64,000 bases of DNA. It comes from a virus. The notes below the pieces were generated by a model. That model had not been told where the DNA came from and did not search any database. It saw nothing but the letters and a program-made list of their open reading frames with translations. Made by a program: the position numbers and the translations under genes. Positions 52,823-60,964 of this stretch are shown here, in pieces. The stretch's first letter is position 1. Every line of letters starts with the position of its first letter. The stretch covers positions 86,811 through 150,810 of the IMG/VR virus record IMGVR_UViG_3300022933_000279; one strand, given 5' to 3'.

Positions 52823-54127
52823 ATGTCATTAAAGAAAAAATCCATCGAAGTTTTATTTGAAGATGGTAGGATATTGTTGCCTAATAATAGGTGGACACCT
52901 TATCATCAATTAGAACACGAATATATTCATGAGAATAGTATTGATTCTACATTCAGAAATACTGTTGATCTAGACTTATCTAAATGGGTCAGTGTTCTCG
53001 TAGATTATGGATATGGGGATATAGTTTGTAATTTAAATTATTGGTTATGGTTAAATGAAATAAGACCTATTAAAATAAAGATTTTAATTGACATTACCCA
53101 TGAGAAAAAAAGCTTTAATAATAAAGAATCTACAAAAGATAAAATTGAATATTTAATACACAAACAATGGCAATCAAATATTGAATATAAGTATGTTACA
53201 ATACGAAGATCTTTTGGTAATATGTTAAGGACTTATAAAAGTGCATTCCGTGGTAAGGGATTAATGAAACATACTGATAAGAATTACCGAAGAATGTGGC
53301 ATAAGTATGTACCTGTTAATTTAGAACAATATTGGTTTACTCCTCTTTCAATGCAATTAGAATGGTTTCCAACAAAATCACAATGGGAAAATCCTAAAGA
53401 AAAAAAAGCAGTATTATATAGATATTCACCTCCTAGAGATTGGGATCTAATTACAAATTATTCTTTTGCAAATATTGGTGATAAAATGATATCACAAGAT
53501 GAAAAGGAAGTTAGTAAATATTGGTCTAATTTAGAGAAAGCTTTAAAGAAAGAAAAATATAGTGTTGAATATCTTGATTATAATATGACACCGAATCAGT
53601 TATTTACAAAATTGTCTAAAGCTACAATGTTGATATCATCTAGAGGAGGCTTTTCATACTTATCGCAGCACATTGGAACCCCCACAGTTACAATTTTTCC
53701 TCCTGCGAGTATGGTTCTTAATAGAAATTATAATGGACAACATGTTCAATTTCATAATAGATCAATTAAATTATTCGAACCAGAACATATTGCAAAAGTT
53801 GAAATTGATGAATTGGCTAAAAGAAGTACATTAGAAAAATCTACAGCGTATTGGAAACAAACAGTATATAATACTCTTGAAAAAATGCAAACATTAGAAA
53901 ATGATGTTGGGTCATTTAATTCAGCTACATCAAAAGTTTACAGAGAAGCATTACGAAAAGACGCGAACGAAAAACCGAATGAAGATTTAAGTAAAATACT
54001 CCCTATTATTCAATCGAAAGAGAATGAAGATTGGGAAGGGAAAACTGTGAAATCAAGTATTAAAAAAGCTTTAACCAAAAAACCTAAAAAGAAAAAAGTG
54101 AAGAAGGCAAGTGGCAAGAAAAACTAA
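52823..54127 (+). CDS. GT-B-like glycosyltransferase candidate, 434 aa
   Basis: Not present in T4, inserted between uvsW and gp55. Best structural hint is residues 265-295: KATMLISSRGGFSYLSQHIG followed by TPTVTIFPP, which resembles the donor-binding half of GT9/heptosyltransferase-type GT-B enzymes (Ser/Arg-Gly-Gly then Gly-x-Pro). The N-terminal half (VSVLVDYGYGDIVCNLNYWL) could be the other Rossmann-like half. The C-terminus is a Lys-rich tail (KPKKKKVKKASGKKN). The ATG is preceded by AGGG six bases away. It has its own upstream terminator hairpin and a possible promoter, the usual sign of an acquired gene. Donor and acceptor are unknown. Confidence 0.45.
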   Translation: MSLKKKSIEVLFEDGRILLPNNRWTPYHQLEHEYIHENSIDSTFRNTVDLDLSKWVSVLVDYGYGDIVCNLNYWLWLNEIRPIKIKILIDITHEKKSFNNKESTKDKIEYLIHKQWQSNIEYKYVTIRRSFGNMLRTYKSAFRGKGLMKHTDKNYRRMWHKYVPVNLEQYWFTPLSMQLEWFPTKSQWENPKEKKAVLYRYSPPRDWDLITNYSFANIGDKMISQDEKEVSKYWSNLEKALKKEKYSVEYLDYNMTPNQLFTKLSKATMLISSRGGFSYLSQHIGTPTVTIFPPASMVLNRNYNGQHVQFHNRSIKLFEPEHIAKVEIDELAKRSTLEKSTAYWKQTVYNTLEKMQTLENDVGSFNSATSKVYREALRKDANEKPNEDLSKILPIIQSKENEDWEGKTVKSSIKKALTKKPKKKKVKKASGKKN

Positions 54128-54254
54128 GGGTATTATTCATAGTATAAAGAAAGGTGTGAAAAAGAGAACTAGTATTGGTAAATCTCGACGTTCAACACCT
54201 AAAAATAAATCTAAAAAAGCTAACTTTAAAAAATATAGGGGGCAAGGAAAATAG
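54111..54254 (+). CDS. Small very basic protein upstream of gp55, 47 aa
   Basis: Frame starting with GTG at 54111, overlapping the previous gene by 17 bases, AAGAAGG ribosome site upstream. Sequence begins MARKTKGIIHSIKKGVKKRT and ends KANFKKYRGQGK. Small proteins with this SIGKSR...K-Y-R-G-Q-G pattern sit next to gp55 in marine T4-like phages. High Lys/Arg content suggests nucleic-acid or RNA-polymerase contact, but that is inference. Confidence 0.65.
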   Translation: MARKTKGIIHSIKKGVKKRTSIGKSRRSTPKNKSKKANFKKYRGQGK

Positions 54255-54257
54255 ATT

Positions 54258-54848
54258 ATGGCTAGAAAGAAATCAATACATTATGTAGACAATAAAAAGT
54301 TCCATGAGGAAATGGTTGCTTATAAAACCCATTGTGCAGACGTGAAAAATGATGATCCTGAAGCATTAATTCCAATTATACCAGATTATATTGGTGATTG
54401 TTTTATGAAGATAGCGGAGAGATTGAGTTTAAGACCTAACTTCGTTAATTATGCATTCAGAGATGAAATGATATCAGATGGCATTGAAAATTGTGTTCAA
54501 TCTGCTCATAATTTCAATCCAGAAAAATCATCCAACCCTTTTTCATATTTTACACAAATCATTTACTTCGCCTTTATAAGACGTATTCAAAAAGAAAAGA
54601 AACAATTATACATAAAATATAAATCCATACATAATAATAGTATGATATCAGATAGTGTTTCAATTTCTGATCATGATAGTGAAGGAGCATATAATGTTGA
54701 AGTATTATCTGAAGAACAAAAGGCTAACATATATAAATTTGTAGGCGATTTTGAAGCTGCTAAAGCTTCTAAGAAAAAACAGACTCCTAAAACGGGGGCA
54801 AATACATTAATCCCACATATGGTAGAGGCTACTGAATCCACGTCATGA
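54258..54848 (+). CDS. 55: Late sigma factor gp55
   Basis: Sigma-like subunit that directs host RNA polymerase to TATAAATA late promoters. SIHYVDNKKFHEEMVAYKTH, then YIGDCFMKIAERLSLRPNFV and RDEMISDGIENCVQSAHNFN, with NPFSYFTQIIYFAFIRRIQK-EKKQ, is the region-2-like core shared with T4 gp55 (185 aa; here 196). The exact TATAAATA boxes in this window are its expected targets. It overlaps gp47 by four bases. Confidence 0.95.
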   Translation: MARKKSIHYVDNKKFHEEMVAYKTHCADVKNDDPEALIPIIPDYIGDCFMKIAERLSLRPNFVNYAFRDEMISDGIENCVQSAHNFNPEKSSNPFSYFTQIIYFAFIRRIQKEKKQLYIKYKSIHNNSMISDSVSISDHDSEGAYNVEVLSEEQKANIYKFVGDFEAAKASKKKQTPKTGANTLIPHMVEATESTS

Positions 54849-55888
54849 GATCAGCTATTATAACCGATACTCATTTCGGTGCCAGAAACGACAGCTTAGC
54901 ATTTAGTACATATTTTGCTAAGTTTTATAAAGATATATTTTTCCCTTATTTAAAAAATCATAATATAACACACGTTATTCATATGGGTGACGTATTTGAT
55001 AGACGAAAGTTTGTTAATTATAAGACGTTATATGATGCACGTAGATTTTTCTTCGATCCTTTAAAGGAAAATAATATTGAATGTTGGATGTTAGCGGGTA
55101 ATCACGATACCTTTTATAAAACAACAAATGAGGTAAATTCAGTAAGTTTACTATTAAAAGATTATAATAATATTCAAGTTTTTCACAATGCTACTGAAAT
55201 GGAAAATTGTGTTTTAATGCCTTGGGTATGCAATGATAATTATGAAGAAAGTATTAAGATAATAAAAAACACTAAACACGATTTAATGTTTGGTCATCTT
55301 GAGATTATTGGTTTTGAAATGATACCAGGACAATTTAGTCCAGAAGGATTAGATCGCAAATTATTTAATAAATTTGATATGGTGTTTAGTGGGCACTTTC
55401 ATCATAAAAGCGATAATGGAACTGTTTATTACACAGGAAATCCTTATCAAACTAATTGGTTAGATTATAAGGATCCGCGCGGGTTCCATATTTTCGATTT
55501 CGATTCGAGAGAATTAACGTTCATTCAAAATCCATATGAAATGTTTCATAAATTTCATTATAATGATATGGAATGGACTAATGAAGAAGTTAATCAAATG
55601 GATTTTGATGATTGGCAACAATGTTATGTAAAGATTATTGTTGAGAATAAAACAAATCCATTTCTTTTTGATATTATTTTAGACAAGATGTATAAGTCCG
55701 GAGTTGGTAATATTAGCGTGGTTGAAGCATTCGCAGAGCTTGATAACGATGTTGATATTATTGATGAAGCACAAGATACAATATCAATTTTATCCACATA
55801 TATTGAAGGGTTGGAAACAAGGGTCAATAAAAAAAGCCTTGACATTTTGATGAGAAACCTGTATAATGAATCATTAACCTTAGAGTAG
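54845..55888 (+). CDS. 47: Recombination nuclease subunit gp47 (Mre11-like)
   Basis: Metallophosphoesterase nuclease that pairs with gp46 to process ends for recombination-dependent replication. Phosphoesterase motifs are ITDTHFGARND (D8, H10), HVIHMGDVFDRR, CWMLAGNHDTFYKT, DLMFGHLEI and VFSGHFHHKSD. The 347-aa length matches T4 gp47 (339). A perfect consensus sigma-70 promoter is embedded in its last 50 bases. It starts inside gp55's stop and ends one base before the small RHH-like gene. Confidence 0.96.
   Translation: MRSAIITDTHFGARNDSLAFSTYFAKFYKDIFFPYLKNHNITHVIHMGDVFDRRKFVNYKTLYDARRFFFDPLKENNIECWMLAGNHDTFYKTTNEVNSVSLLLKDYNNIQVFHNATEMENCVLMPWVCNDNYEESIKIIKNTKHDLMFGHLEIIGFEMIPGQFSPEGLDRKLFNKFDMVFSGHFHHKSDNGTVYYTGNPYQTNWLDYKDPRGFHIFDFDSRELTFIQNPYEMFHKFHYNDMEWTNEEVNQMDFDDWQQCYVKIIVENKTNPFLFDIILDKMYKSGVGNISVVEAFAELDNDVDIIDEAQDTISILSTYIEGLETRVNKKSLDILMRNLYNESLTLE
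55839..55867 (+). promoter_or_regulatory. Perfect consensus sigma-70 promoter in the gp47 3' end
   Basis: TTGACA (55839-55844), exactly 17 bases, TATAAT (55862-55867). Expected start site is near 55874, 16 bases before the ATG at 55890. It should drive the small RHH-like gene, gp46, def and perhaps the que genes early. Confidence 0.82.
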
Positions 55889-55889
55889 T

Positions 55890-56201
55890 ATGAGTGACAA
55901 CGCATCCTGGTTTTATGGTGAGCGTTTACCTGAAATAGCCAGAGAACATAATTGTTCGTTGAAAGAAGCAGAGAGAATATTTAGAGACGAGAAAGACATG
56001 TCAACCCCCGAAGAAACAAAATATGAAGAAGTTGAAATTGAATTAGAAAAAGAAGTTTTACACAATTTAATGTTAATGGCACATGAACGTGATATTTCAT
56101 TAAATAAATTAATTGGTATAGCATTAGAAGATCAAATAAAACAATTCGAATACAAATTTGAACATGGTCCAAGCCCGCAATTTTTAGCTGAAAATAAATG
56201 A
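55890..56201 (+). CDS. Ribbon-helix-helix-like small protein, 103 aa
   Basis: Lies between gp47 and gp46, where related phages carry a small conserved gene. Residues 46-85 show a ribbon-helix-helix pattern: a beta strand EEVEIELEKEV, helix LHNLMLMAHERD, turn, and helix SLNKLIGIALEDQIKQFE. The N-terminus (EIAREHNCSLKEAERIFRDE) looks like a further helix pair. If the fold is right it may bind DNA, possibly the strong promoter just upstream (autoregulation); that is inference. It overlaps gp46 by four bases. Confidence 0.65.
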   Translation: MSDNASWFYGERLPEIAREHNCSLKEAERIFRDEKDMSTPEETKYEEVEIELEKEVLHNLMLMAHERDISLNKLIGIALEDQIKQFEYKFEHGPSPQFLAENK

Positions 56202-57910
56202 TTCTATTTAAAAATGTTCGTTACAAGAACTTTTTAAGTAGCGGAAATATATTTACAGATATACAACTGGACAGGTCTAAAACGACCTTAATTACAGGTG
56301 AGAATGGTGCTGGTAAAAGTACTATGCTGGATGCAATAACATTCAGTCTATTCGGTAGACCATTTCGTAAAGTTAATAAGCCTCAATTAGTAAATTCTAT
56401 CAACGAAAAATCAACTGTTGTTGAGGCGGAATTTATGATTGGGAAAAAACATATATTAGTTCGTAGAGGAATAAGACCCAACTTATTTGAGATTGAAGTT
56501 GATGGAGTTCAGCTACAACAAGATGCTAATATAAGAGATTTTCAAGAGTTTTTAGAAAAGAGTATTCTAAAGTTAAATTATAAGTCATTCACTCAGATTA
56601 TAATTTTAGGAAACTCTTCTTTTGTCCCCTTCATGCAATTGAGAGCTCATGATCGAAGAGCTATTATAGAGGACCTTTTAGATATTCAAATATTTTCATC
56701 CATGAGTAATGTGTTAAAGACATATGTGGCTGAAAATAAAGTAAAGTTAGATGATAATCGATCCACAAAAGATTTAGTTGAAAATAAAATTAGCTTAAAA
56801 GATGACTATATAACTCAATTAAAGAATAAAACAAAAAATTTAGTTACAAGATTTGAAAAAGAAATTAAATCCAATTTAGATCAAAAGACATCTCTTTTAA
56901 CAGAGATGGATGAAACAAATAATAAGGTCCAAGAGCTTTTAGGACAAGTAAACGATGCAAAACAGGTAAGCGAAAAACATGATAAACTTACAGAATATCA
57001 ACGTTCCATTCTCCGAAATGTTGATTCCGAACAAAAGAATATCACCTTCTTTGAGTCAAACGATGACTGTCCGACATGTAAGCAGAACATCGACCACGCC
57101 TTCAAACACAAGGAAATTGTTCAAAAGCAAGAAAAGATCAAAGAATATGAAAACGCAGTGTCAGAAATTGACGACAAATTGGATGAAGTTAGATCAAGAC
57201 TTCAAGCAATACAATCAATCCAAGAAGATATACAGTCTCACCAAACTAAAACACAAACACTCAATAATAGTATAAGTGCAATTAATCAGTATGTTGATAA
57301 AATTGAAAAACAGATACAGGAAACAGAACAGGATACTGGTGATATAAAAGAGGAGAAGAAAAAATTAAAAGAATTTCAAAAAGAATTAGATGATATTCAA
57401 GAAAAAAGAGAAACACTTATAGATGATAATGAGTTATATTCTGTGGCTAGGAATATTTTAAAAGATGAAGGTATTAAAGCAAGAATAGTTAAACAATATT
57501 TGCCAATCATGAATAAATTGATTAACAAATATTTGACTCAAATGAATTTCTTTGTATCTTTTAATTTAGATGAAAATTTCAATGAAGAAATTAAATCAAG
57601 ATATAGAGATGATTTTACGTATGATTCTTTCAGTGAAGGAGAGAAGATGCGAATTGATTTAGCATTATTGTTTACATGGAGAGCAATAGCTAAATTAAAA
57701 AACTCTGTCAATACAAATTTATTAATATTAGATGAAGTATTTGATAGTTCCTTAGATGGCGAAGGTACAGATGAATTTATGAAGATAGTAAATGAACAAG
57801 GAAGTTCTACAAATGTGTTTGTTATTAGTCATAAAGGTGATACATTATATGATAAGTTTAGAGTTCATATGAGATTTGAGAAACGTAAAAATTTTAGTGT
57901 AATAATATGA
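56198..57910 (+). CDS. 46: Recombination ATPase subunit gp46 (Rad50-like)
   Basis: SMC-like ATPase partner of gp47. Walker A is LITGENGAGKSTMLDAITFS (K40), the Q-loop region is SFTQIIILGN, the zinc-hook-like CPTC sits at residues 291-294 (SNDDCPTCKQNIDH) between two long coiled coils, the signature motif is DSFSEGEKMRIDLALLF, and Walker B is NLLILDEVFDSSLDGEG. The 570-aa length matches T4 gp46 (560). It overlaps both neighbours by four bases. Confidence 0.96.
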   Translation: MILFKNVRYKNFLSSGNIFTDIQLDRSKTTLITGENGAGKSTMLDAITFSLFGRPFRKVNKPQLVNSINEKSTVVEAEFMIGKKHILVRRGIRPNLFEIEVDGVQLQQDANIRDFQEFLEKSILKLNYKSFTQIIILGNSSFVPFMQLRAHDRRAIIEDLLDIQIFSSMSNVLKTYVAENKVKLDDNRSTKDLVENKISLKDDYITQLKNKTKNLVTRFEKEIKSNLDQKTSLLTEMDETNNKVQELLGQVNDAKQVSEKHDKLTEYQRSILRNVDSEQKNITFFESNDDCPTCKQNIDHAFKHKEIVQKQEKIKEYENAVSEIDDKLDEVRSRLQAIQSIQEDIQSHQTKTQTLNNSISAINQYVDKIEKQIQETEQDTGDIKEEKKKLKEFQKELDDIQEKRETLIDDNELYSVARNILKDEGIKARIVKQYLPIMNKLINKYLTQMNFFVSFNLDENFNEEIKSRYRDDFTYDSFSEGEKMRIDLALLFTWRAIAKLKNSVNTNLLILDEVFDSSLDGEGTDEFMKIVNEQGSSTNVFVISHKGDTLYDKFRVHMRFEKRKNFSVII

Positions 57911-58476
57911 GAGAATTAGTCCCAGAAGAACATAATTTACTTAACCAAGAAACCATTCCATTTAGCCGACTGGCTCCTCCAATGGATGCTCGTCAACTTC
58001 AAGATGAATTGATTGAAGGTATGTATCACTATAATGGTGTGGGATTATCAGCAAATCAAATAGGATACAAATATAAAGTATTTTCAATGAATCATGAAGG
58101 CCAATCAATGGCGTTATTTAATCCAGAAATAATAGAAGTATCCGATGAATTAGTTTATGAAACAGAAGGATGTTTGAGTTATCCAGGATTATATGTTAAA
58201 ATATTAAGACCGAAAAGTTTATCAGCGTCATGGGAAGATGCATCAGGTGAGAATTTTTCAGGTTATTTTTCAGATCTTTCAGCACGCATTTTCCTACATG
58301 AAATGGACCATATGGAAGGTAATATATATTATGAGAGAGCCAAAGTTGTTCATTTACAAAGTGCTAGAAGAAAACGTAGGACTAATCTTAAAGCTTTAAA
58401 ACAGCAGAGCCCCGAATTATGGCAAAGTCATATAAACAACAAAAAACTAAAGAAAAATTTAGTAAAGATATCTTAG
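57907..58476 (+). CDS. def: Peptide deformylase
   Basis: Removes the N-formyl group from new proteins; phages of marine bacteria often carry it, perhaps to speed processing of particular proteins. All three motifs are intact: GVGLSANQIG (residues 44-53), EGCLSYPG (87-94, with the metal Cys89) and HEMDHMEG (131-138, with H131, E132 and H135). The extra C-terminal tail (SARRKRRTNLKALKQQS onward) is basic and specific to this gene. It overlaps gp46 by four bases and the next small gene by 58, so it is in the early/middle transcript. Confidence 0.93.
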   Translation: MRELVPEEHNLLNQETIPFSRLAPPMDARQLQDELIEGMYHYNGVGLSANQIGYKYKVFSMNHEGQSMALFNPEIIEVSDELVYETEGCLSYPGLYVKILRPKSLSASWEDASGENFSGYFSDLSARIFLHEMDHMEGNIYYERAKVVHLQSARRKRRTNLKALKQQSPELWQSHINNKKLKKNLVKIS

Positions 58477-58595
58477 ATAAACAATCTAAGAAACAACGGC
58501 GATTCGGTAAAGAATTAGCTGATAATTATGTCATCGATTGGAAAGACGATGAACTCGAAGAAGAGGAATATGAGTACAATAACACTAGAGAATAA
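58419..58595 (+). CDS. Small charged protein, 58 aa
   Basis: Open frame bridging def and queD (MAKSYKQQKTKEKFSKDILD, then KQSKKQRRFGKELADNYVID and an acidic end WKDDELEEEEYEYNNTRE). It overlaps def by 58 bases and queD by 26, in different frames. The basic-to-acidic plan is typical of small phage proteins. The long overlaps lower confidence, but the 43-base stretch between genes that it covers contains no other frame, and it starts with ATG. Confidence 0.5.
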   Translation: MAKSYKQQKTKEKFSKDILDKQSKKQRRFGKELADNYVIDWKDDELEEEEYEYNNTRE

Positions 58596-59103
58596 TCAAC
58601 CTAGAACATATAAGTATAATAGTACGAAGGAATATGTAGATAAATTTCCAGTTGCTTATCGACAATGGAAAGCAGATAGTCATTGTAATGTCATTCATGG
58701 CTACAGTTTTAGTATGAGATTCTTTTTTGGTACAGATCATTTAGATGTTAGAAATTGGGTGGCAGATTATGGTGGCATGGGAGAACTTAAACAATTTTTA
58801 GATGAACAGTTTGATCATACGTTGTTAGTAGCAGAAGACGATCCACATATTGATTGGTATAAGGAAGCAAAGAAAAAAGGTATTGCAAATGTTATTACAT
58901 TACCTAAACTCGGATGTGAGGGTTTAGCAGATCAATTATACAAATATGTAAACGGTATATTCATTCCAGATATGTGGGGTCCAGGTGAAGCAGATAGGCT
59001 TTGGTGTTTTAGAGTAGAAGTACGAGAAACACAAACTAATATGGCTTGGCGCGAAGGACACAGAGAATGGGGTGAAGATTTATTTAACATAGATGAAGGA
59101 TAA
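58570..59103 (+). CDS. queD: 6-carboxytetrahydropterin synthase, QueD-like
   Basis: Second step of 7-deazaguanine (preQ0) synthesis, from 7,8-dihydroneopterin triphosphate to 6-carboxytetrahydropterin. ADSHCNVIHGYSFSMRFFFG gives the catalytic Cys39 and metal-site H38/H43. The usual H-G-H is H-G-Y here (Y45), a substitution seen in phage-type QueD proteins. VADYGGMGELKQFLDEQFDH (H83) is the second catalytic region. The ATG at 58570 with AGAGGA upstream is preferred to an in-frame ATG 42 bases earlier. It is 177 aa, longer than E. coli QueD (121). queE follows after one small gene. Confidence 0.88.
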   Translation: MSTITLENNQPRTYKYNSTKEYVDKFPVAYRQWKADSHCNVIHGYSFSMRFFFGTDHLDVRNWVADYGGMGELKQFLDEQFDHTLLVAEDDPHIDWYKEAKKKGIANVITLPKLGCEGLADQLYKYVNGIFIPDMWGPGEADRLWCFRVEVRETQTNMAWREGHREWGEDLFNIDEG

Positions 59104-59105
59104 CA

Positions 59106-59324
59106 ATGGAAACAAGAGTAGCAAAAGAAGATTATAGTACTTGTGGTAGTATGGAAGTTAAAGAGTGTGTAAATGAATGTGTTGAACCAATATGTTATGT
59201 GCGAGATTTACGAGAAGCGGTTTCTGGCACGGGTGTTGAATCAATGGTGGAAATGGCATTAGAGGAACATTGGTTTACAGCATATAATGTTGGAATAAAA
59301 GATTGGCCTTTACTTCAAGGATAA
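59106..59324 (+). CDS. Small Cys-containing protein, 72 aa
   Basis: Sits between queD and queE, starting two bases after queD. Four cysteines lie in the first 32 residues (DYSTCGSMEVKECVNECVEP, then ICYV), and the C-terminal half is helical (SMVEMALEEHWFTAYNVGIK). The Cys spacing (C-x8-C-x3-C-x4-C) could hold a metal but fits no family I know. A link to deazaguanine synthesis is suggested only by position. Confidence 0.55.
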   Translation: METRVAKEDYSTCGSMEVKECVNECVEPICYVRDLREAVSGTGVESMVEMALEEHWFTAYNVGIKDWPLLQG

Positions 59325-59332
59325 AAGGTAAC

Positions 59333-60184
59333 ATGTCAAAATTAAGATATTCTGAAATGTTTTATAGCGTTCAGGGTGAAGGTAAGTTTATAGGAGTACC
59401 AAGTGTCTTTTTAAGATTATATGGTTGTAATTTTGAATGTCCAGGTTTCGGTCAGGAAAGAGGTATACCTCTTCTTCCACGTGATGATATGCCTTGGAAG
59501 AATCTTGATATTAGTAAATATAAATCTGTACAAGAATTACCAGTTATGCATATTGGATGTGATAGTTCAGCTAGCTGGGCTAAAGAATATATGCATCTCT
59601 CTGTGTTTGAACAGGCTGATGTTATAGCTGAAAAATTATTAGAGTTAACACCCAATAATAGTTGGGATAATGATGGTCAAGATATTCATTTAATATTAAC
59701 CGGTGGTGAACCATTAATGTGGCAAAAACAATTACCAGATTTATTAAATGCTCCAGCTATGAAAGGGCTTAGAAATATTACATTTGAGACTAATAGTACA
59801 TTTCCACTCACCGAAGATTTTTATCAATGTTTAATGAGAAAGAGTTCTGTTGATGTAACATGGTCTTGCAGTCCTAAATTAAGTATTAGTGGAGAGGAAC
59901 ATGAAAAAGCAATTAAACCAGAGAATTGGGATCAATATAGTACAATAGCTCACAGTAATCTTTATTTAAAATTTGTTGTTCAAGATGAAGAAGATTTAAA
60001 TGAAATAGCAGATATACAACATCGAGAACAATTAAAATACGATATATATTGCATGCCTTGTGGAGGGACTAGTGAAATGCTAGCTAAAACAAAATTCAAT
60101 ATTGCTGAAAAAGCTATGGCAAGAGGGTGGAGATATTCGCCCAGATTACATGTAGATTTATTTGGTAATAGGTGGGGCACATGA
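59333..60184 (+). CDS. queE: 7-carboxy-7-deazaguanine synthase, QueE-like
   Basis: Radical-SAM enzyme of the third step to preQ0. SEMFYSVQGEGKFIGVPSVF and LRLYGCNFECPGFG open the fold. The three cluster cysteines are C32, C36 and C76: the last is in HIGCDSSASW, the equivalent of the W-C-D-S-A-F-T-W block in bacterial QueE, but with about 40 residues inserted between the second and third. DIHLILTGGEPLMW is the GGE motif. The end (SPRLHVDLFGNRWGT) is conserved. ATG at 59333 chosen over a TTG 30 bases upstream. It is longer (283 aa) than E. coli QueE (223). Confidence 0.88.
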   Translation: MSKLRYSEMFYSVQGEGKFIGVPSVFLRLYGCNFECPGFGQERGIPLLPRDDMPWKNLDISKYKSVQELPVMHIGCDSSASWAKEYMHLSVFEQADVIAEKLLELTPNNSWDNDGQDIHLILTGGEPLMWQKQLPDLLNAPAMKGLRNITFETNSTFPLTEDFYQCLMRKSSVDVTWSCSPKLSISGEEHEKAIKPENWDQYSTIAHSNLYLKFVVQDEEDLNEIADIQHREQLKYDIYCMPCGGTSEMLAKTKFNIAEKAMARGWRYSPRLHVDLFGNRWGT

Positions 60185-60928
60185 ATGAAAATTTATGTTA
60201 GTGGTCCTGGTGTTTCTATAGCGGCCAGAGGAATAGGTTTAGAACGATATACATATTGGTCTAAACGTTCTGAGATGGAAGAAAACGGATCTGGAACAGG
60301 AGAGGATTTGTTTAATTATTCTTGGAATATATCAGATCGCGATAGAATGAATGTTCCAGAAGACGTAGATTTTTTAGAAGATAAAGCATGGAATGATCCT
60401 GGAAATTGGGTTATAAATGCATGCAATTATGAATTAGCTGATATATGCATAGAAGATGGTGGTGTAGTTAATAGATATCGACCACATGATATTCCTCACG
60501 TAAAACATGTATTAGTAAAGTTTAAGCCCCAATTACGTCCGAAAGGATGGGATCTGCCCGGACAGCAAGCTGCTGCTCCTCCTCTCAATCATCATACCCA
60601 CCGTTATTTTTTCTATACAGGCTTTTCATCTGAAAGCGGTTATTGGCAACATAAACAATATAATAACTCAATACCTCTTGAAAAGTTTAGGTTACAAATA
60701 ATAGAGGTCTCAAACAGAAATTGGATCGTAGGTCTGGAAACAACACAAGAATATAGTCATGTTATATCCAAAGAAATGTGTGTAAATAGACTTCCTGTTA
60801 GAAATCGTGTATTCTTAGAAGACTGGATGAAGGCAACCAACTTACCTTTAGACTATGATATGTTTACAGGTAATCACAAGAGAGATTGTTCTAATTTTAA
60901 AATTCATAATAGATATTTTTGGGAATAG
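60185..60928 (+). CDS. Hypothetical protein of the que cluster, 247 aa
   Basis: Starts on the base after queE's stop, so it is almost certainly co-transcribed with it. The start MKIYVSGPGVSIAARGIGLE looks like a beta strand and loop. His/Arg/Trp-rich stretches follow (HDIPHVKHVLVKFKP, LNHHTHRYFFYTGFSSESGY, KRDCSNFKIHNRYFW). The Trp/Tyr/His content suggests an enzyme or nucleic-acid-binding protein. No family recognised. I can name no preQ0-inserting enzyme here; the neighbourhood makes a role in base modification conceivable but it is not shown. Confidence 0.55.
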   Translation: MKIYVSGPGVSIAARGIGLERYTYWSKRSEMEENGSGTGEDLFNYSWNISDRDRMNVPEDVDFLEDKAWNDPGNWVINACNYELADICIEDGGVVNRYRPHDIPHVKHVLVKFKPQLRPKGWDLPGQQAAAPPLNHHTHRYFFYTGFSSESGYWQHKQYNNSIPLEKFRLQIIEVSNRNWIVGLETTQEYSHVISKEMCVNRLPVRNRVFLEDWMKATNLPLDYDMFTGNHKRDCSNFKIHNRYFWE

Positions 60929-60938
60929 ATAAGGTATT

Positions 60939-60946
60939 ATAAATAG
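60939..60946 (+). promoter_or_regulatory. Late promoter TATAAATA
   Basis: Exact box 18 bases before the ATG at 60965, opening the second fibre locus as a late unit. Confidence 0.75.
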
Positions 60947-60964
60947 TACATTAGGAGAAATTAT

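Noticed and set aside
58528-58570. Upstream ATG for queD
   Set aside because: It has no good ribosome site, whereas the ATG at 58570 follows AGAGGA and starts at the conserved region.
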